DNA from: CAVTJL01 sp963752325
GTDB taxonomy: Bacteria; Pseudomonadota; Alphaproteobacteria; Geminicoccales; Geminicoccaceae
Direction: 5' to 3'
Assembly (NCBI GenBank): GCA_963752325.1
Contig: CAVVXU010000005.1
Location: 496,001 to 560,000 of the forward strand
Length of the DNA: 64,000 nt
Below are positions 61,266-64,000 of this stretch, piece by piece (position 1 is the stretch's first letter; each line of letters begins with the position of its first letter). Below the pieces are notes generated by a model. That model did no database searches. It was not told where the DNA came from and worked only from the letters and a program-made list of their open reading frames with translations. A program made the translations under genes and the position numbers.

Positions 61266-61355
61266 GGATGGGTGCCGGAGTGGTTTAACGGACTGGTCTT
61301 GAAAACCAGAGAGGGCGCAAGTCCTCCGTGGGTTCGAATCCCACCCCATCCGCCA
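61266..61355 (+). tRNA. tRNA-Ser (anticodon TGA)
   Basis: Acceptor stem GGATGGG (61266-61272) pairs with CCCATCC (61345-61351). The anticodon loop CTTGAAA gives TGA, there is a long class II variable arm, the T arm has GGTTCGAATCC, and CCA is encoded at 61353-61355. Reads UCA codons. It flanks the phage module, 53 bp after the terminase stop. Confidence 0.95.
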
Positions 61356-61448
61356 CTTGCAGACGCCCATCGGGTCCGGACCCCACAGGACCACGGAGGA
61401 CGGTGTCGGCAACGACCGCTTTGATGGGGCAGCAAGGGAGGGAATGCC

Positions 61449-62561
61449 GTGCGGATTCTCATCACCGGCGGAGCCGGCTTCATCGGCAAGAAGCTCGCGG
61501 CGCGCCTGCTCGAGCGGGGCAACCTCCTCGGCAAGGATATCGAGAAGCTCGTTCTTTTCGACGTCGTCGATGCAGAGGGCCTGCCGGCCGACCCGCGCCT
61601 CGACATCCGCTCCGGCGACATCGCCTCCAAGGACGTCGTCGCAAAGCTGATCGAGGGCGGCTTCGATGCCGTCTACCACCTGGCGGCGGTGGTGAGCGCC
61701 GGCGCCGAGGCCGACTTCGATCTCGGGATGTCGGTCAACCTCGAGGGAACGCACCACATTCTCGAGGCCCTCCGCCGGCTGGATGGCCGTCCGCGCCTCG
61801 TCTTCGCGAGCTCGTGCGCGGTGTTCGGCGGCGAGCTGCCCGAGGTCGTCACCGACACCTGGCACCTCACGCCGCAAAGCTCCTACGGCATCCAGAAGGC
61901 TGCGTCCGAGCTGCTTGTCGCCGACTACAGCCGCAAGGGCTTCGTCGACGGCCGGTCGCTGCGGCTGCCGACCATCTTCGTCAGGCCCGGCAAGCCCAAC
62001 AAGGCGGCGTCGACCTTCGCCAGCTCCATCGTCCGCGAGCCGCTCGCCGGCACGGAGGCGATCTGCCCCGTCACGCGCGAGACGGGCATGTACATCCTCT
62101 CGCCCCGTCGGGTGGTGGATGCCCTCATCCATGCGATCGAGCTGGCGGACGAGAGCTTCGGCATGGTCCGCAGCCTGACGCTGCCCGGCATCACCATGAC
62201 GGTCGGCTCGACCATCGCCGCGCTCGAGCGCGTGGCGGGCAAGCGCGTGGTGGACCGGATCCGCTTCGAGCCCGATCCGATGATCCAGCGCATCGTCAGC
62301 GGCTGGCCGGCGCGCTTCGAGGCGAAGCGCGCGCTCGGCATGGGCTTCGAGCCCGACAACGATCTCGAGGAGATCATCCGCCAGCACATCGAGGACGAGC
62401 GCGGCGGTCACATCGCGCTGACTGCCCGGCGGGCTATCGCGCCCGGTAGGGCGCGAACCAGCCCAGGCCGGCCTCGGTCTGCCCGGCCGGACGGTACTCG
62501 CAGCCGATCCAGCCGCTGTAGCCCTTGGCGTCGAGCAGATCGAACAGATAGGGATAGTTGA
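61449..62561 (+). CDS. denD: NAD-dependent epimerase/dehydratase family, D-erythronate dehydrogenase-like
   Basis: MRILITGGAGFIGKKLAARL has the Rossmann motif; VYHLAAVVSAGAEADFDLGM, RLVFASSCAVFGGELPEVVT and SSYGIQKAASELLVADYSRK (YxxxK) follow. RPGKPNKAASTFASSIVREP and LPGITMTVGSTIAALERVAG are characteristic of DenD. In the literal frame it runs to 62561, overlapping the convergent isomerase gene by 128 bases; a single indel near 62430 would end it at TAG 62447-62449, about 333 residues, the family length. Oxidises erythronate in tetronate catabolism; OtnI next door supports this. Confidence 0.8.
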   Translation: MRILITGGAGFIGKKLAARLLERGNLLGKDIEKLVLFDVVDAEGLPADPRLDIRSGDIASKDVVAKLIEGGFDAVYHLAAVVSAGAEADFDLGMSVNLEGTHHILEALRRLDGRPRLVFASSCAVFGGELPEVVTDTWHLTPQSSYGIQKAASELLVADYSRKGFVDGRSLRLPTIFVRPGKPNKAASTFASSIVREPLAGTEAICPVTRETGMYILSPRRVVDALIHAIELADESFGMVRSLTLPGITMTVGSTIAALERVAGKRVVDRIRFEPDPMIQRIVSGWPARFEAKRALGMGFEPDNDLEEIIRQHIEDERGGHIALTARRAIAPGRARTSPGRPRSARPDGTRSRSSRCSPWRRADRTDRDS

Positions 62562-63217
62562 TCTCGCCCGTGTCGGGCTCGTGCCGCTCCGGCACGCCCG
62601 CCACCTGGATGTGGCCGGTGATGTCGAGGAATGCCTCGATATGCTTGGCGAGATCGCCCTCCATGATCTGGCAGTGGTAGAGGTCGAGCTGGAGCTTCAG
62701 GTTCGGCTCGCCCACCGCCTCGATGATGCGCCGCCCGTCGCCCTGGAAGTTCAGCAGATAGCCCGGCATGTCCCGGGTGTTGATGGGCTCGATGACGAGC
62801 GTGATGCCGGCAGCGGCGCAGGCCTTGGCCGCCCGCTTGAGGTTGTCGATGTAGAGAAGCTCGCGCTCCTCGCGGTGGGCACCATCCGGGAGCATGCCGG
62901 CCATGCAGTGGACCGTCCGGCAGCCCGTTGCCTCCGCGTAGGCGAGCGCCGTCTCGACGCCCTTGTGGAACTCGCCCTCACGACCGGGCAACGAGGCAGA
63001 GCCCGCGCTCGCCCTTGGCCCAGTCGCCGGGCGGCATGTTGAAGAGCGCCTGGGTCAGCCCGTGCCGCTTGAGCTCGCTCGCGATGGCGTCCTTCGGGTG
63101 CTCGTAGGGGAACAGGAACTCGACGCCGGCGAAGCCGGCGGCCGCGGCCCGGCCGAACCGCTCCAGGAACGGCACCTCCTGAAACATCATGCTGAGATTG
63201 GCGGCGAACCTGGGCAT
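62434..63217 (-). CDS. otnI: 2-oxo-tetronate isomerase/hydroxypyruvate isomerase family, one indel
   Basis: About 260 residues across one break near 63000. MPRFAANLSMMFQEVPFLER, GFAGVEFLFPYEHPKDAIAS and QALFNMPPGDWAKGERGL are the N-terminus. After the shift: FHKGVETALAYAEATGCRTV, LVIEPINTRDMPGYLLNFQG (metal Glu), KLQLDLYHCQIMEGDLAKHI and WIGCEYRPAGQTEAGLGWFA. A TIM-barrel isomerase that converts 2-oxo- to 3-oxo-tetronate. The 3-oxo-tetronate kinase and decarboxylase genes are not in view. Confidence 0.84.
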
Positions 63218-63253
63218 GGCGGTGATCCAGATCGAACGCGCCAGCGGCTGGCG

Positions 63254-63938
63254 CTAGGGACGGGGCCCGGTAGCTATAACGCGGAAGCCGCGGACGCAAC
63301 GTCGGGCTCCGGGGCCCACCATCGCGGCCGTCCCGAGGCCGCCCTCGCGAATGATGAAGTCGGCCACCGCCTCGACCCCGTCGCCGGCCTTGATGTTCGT
63401 GAAGACGAACGGCCTCGCACCGCCGCATGCGCCGGGCGTCCCGGTCCATCACCTCGAGGCTGGCACCGACCAGCGGGGCAAGGTCGATCTTGTTGATGAC
63501 CAGGAGATCCGAGCGGGTGATGCCGGGACCGCCCTTGCGCGGGATCTTCTCGCCGGCCGCGACATCGATCACGTAGATCGTGAGATCCGCGAGCTCGGGG
63601 CTGAAGGTCGCGGCCAGGTTGTCGCCGCCGGACTCGATCAGCAGCAGCTCGAGGCCGGGAAAGCGCCGCCCCATCTCGCCGACGGCGGCGAGGTTGATCG
63701 AGGCGTCCTCGCGGATCGCCGTATGGGGGCAGCCGCCCGTCTCGACGCCCATGATACGCTCGGCAGGCAGGGCGCCGGACCGGACCAGGATCTCCTGATC
63801 CTCCTTGGTGTAGATGTCGTTCGTCACCACCGCCATGTCGTAGCGCTCGCGCAGCCTCTTGCAGAGCGCCTCGCAGAGCGCGGTCTTGCCGGAGCCGACC
63901 GGGCCGCCAATTCCGACCCTCAAGGGCCCATGCGTCAT
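63254..63938 (-). CDS. ureG: Urease accessory GTPase UreG, one indel
   Basis: About 228 residues. MTHGPLRVGIGGPVGSGKTA carries the P-loop. VVTNDIYTKEDQEILVRSGA, GVETGGCPHTAIREDASINL (CPH metal motif) and LLIESGGDNLAATFSPELAD follow, then KGGPGITRSDLLVINKIDLA (NKxD). A frameshift near 63425 gives RPFVFTNIKAGDGVEAVADF and IIREGGLG, the usual UreG end. The frame then runs about 20 residues further to TAG at 63254, so another indel may hide the natural stop. UreG delivers nickel to urease. Its ATG overlaps the ureF stop as ATGA. Confidence 0.93.
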
Positions 63939-64000
63939 GAGCGGAAAAGCCTCGTATATTGCGTCTCGTGGCACATGGAGCACCAGTCGACCATCGGGAC
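63935..64000 (-). CDS. ureF: Urease accessory protein UreF, C-terminal 21 residues
   Basis: The last 66 bases of the window on the minus strand encode VPMVDWCSMCHETQYTRLFRS and TGA. HETQYTRLFRS is the conserved C-terminus of UreF. The gene begins beyond the right edge, upstream of ureG, as in usual urease operons. Confidence 0.85.
   Translation of the reverse strand, partial: VPMVDWCSMCHETQYTRLFRS

Overview
The window is a 64-kb piece of a high-GC (about two thirds G+C) alphaproteobacterial chromosome. The best evidence is the core block at 35.5-49.1 kb: mutM, an enoyl-CoA hydratase, rpsT, dnaA, dnaN, recF and gyrB run leftwards, and ubiE, ubiB, coaBC and dut run rightwards. That arrangement is typical of Alphaproteobacteria. 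The overall gene content looks Rhodospirillales-like, but I cannot name a genus. Many reading frames, including indispensable single-copy genes (dnaA, dnaN, recF, rpsT, ubiE), are broken by one-base shifts while the protein continues in another frame. I read these as base-calling or assembly indels, not as gene decay, and annotate such genes across the breaks.

Layout. 0-5.7 kb: the end of a siroheme synthase, a class I fumarase, an SDR dehydrogenase, a GbcA-like Rieske oxygenase and a class III CoA-transferase. 5.7-15.8 kb: a surface-glycan cluster with two zinc-finger sugar methyltransferases, a GT2 glycosyltransferase, a TylF-like protein, an Fe(II)/2OG dioxygenase, a sugar epimerase/dehydratase, a Wzx-type flippase, glucose-1-phosphate cytidylyltransferase and a PIG-L deacetylase. 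15.8-18.4 kb: mntR, a 24-residue membrane peptide and a three-gene envelope/stress operon (YqjD-like, YqjE/holin-like, DUF3618) behind a possible EcfG promoter. 18.5-35.3 kb: metabolic genes (malonyl-CoA decarboxylase, RidA, an enolase-superfamily enzyme, a 2-hydroxyacid dehydrogenase, glycogen phosphorylase), RlpA, small secreted proteins, tRNA-Arg(CCT), a racemase-like protein, a GlcD-type flavoprotein, a class V aminotransferase and an ABC sugar importer without its ATPase.

35.5-51.8 kb: the replication/repair and ubiquinone block, a J-domain protein, an OmpA-like membrane protein, an HExxH-type protein, a candidate small RNA with a strong terminator, and an S24-type repressor-like regulator. 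51.8-61.2 kb: a compact podovirus (T7/BPP-1-like) particle module holding portal, Bbp19-like protein, scaffold, major capsid, tail tube A and B, a coiled-coil protein and the large terminase. It ends just before tRNA-Ser(TGA). It has no recognisable integrase, replication, lysis or tail-fibre gene, and its leftmost promoter carries a palindrome over a consensus -35 box next to the repressor gene. This is the strongest candidate here for an undescribed system: a domesticated, host-regulated particle or gene-transfer-agent-like element. 61.4-64 kb: a DenD/OtnI tetronate-catabolism pair, then ureG and the last codons of ureF, so a urease accessory operon continues beyond the right edge.
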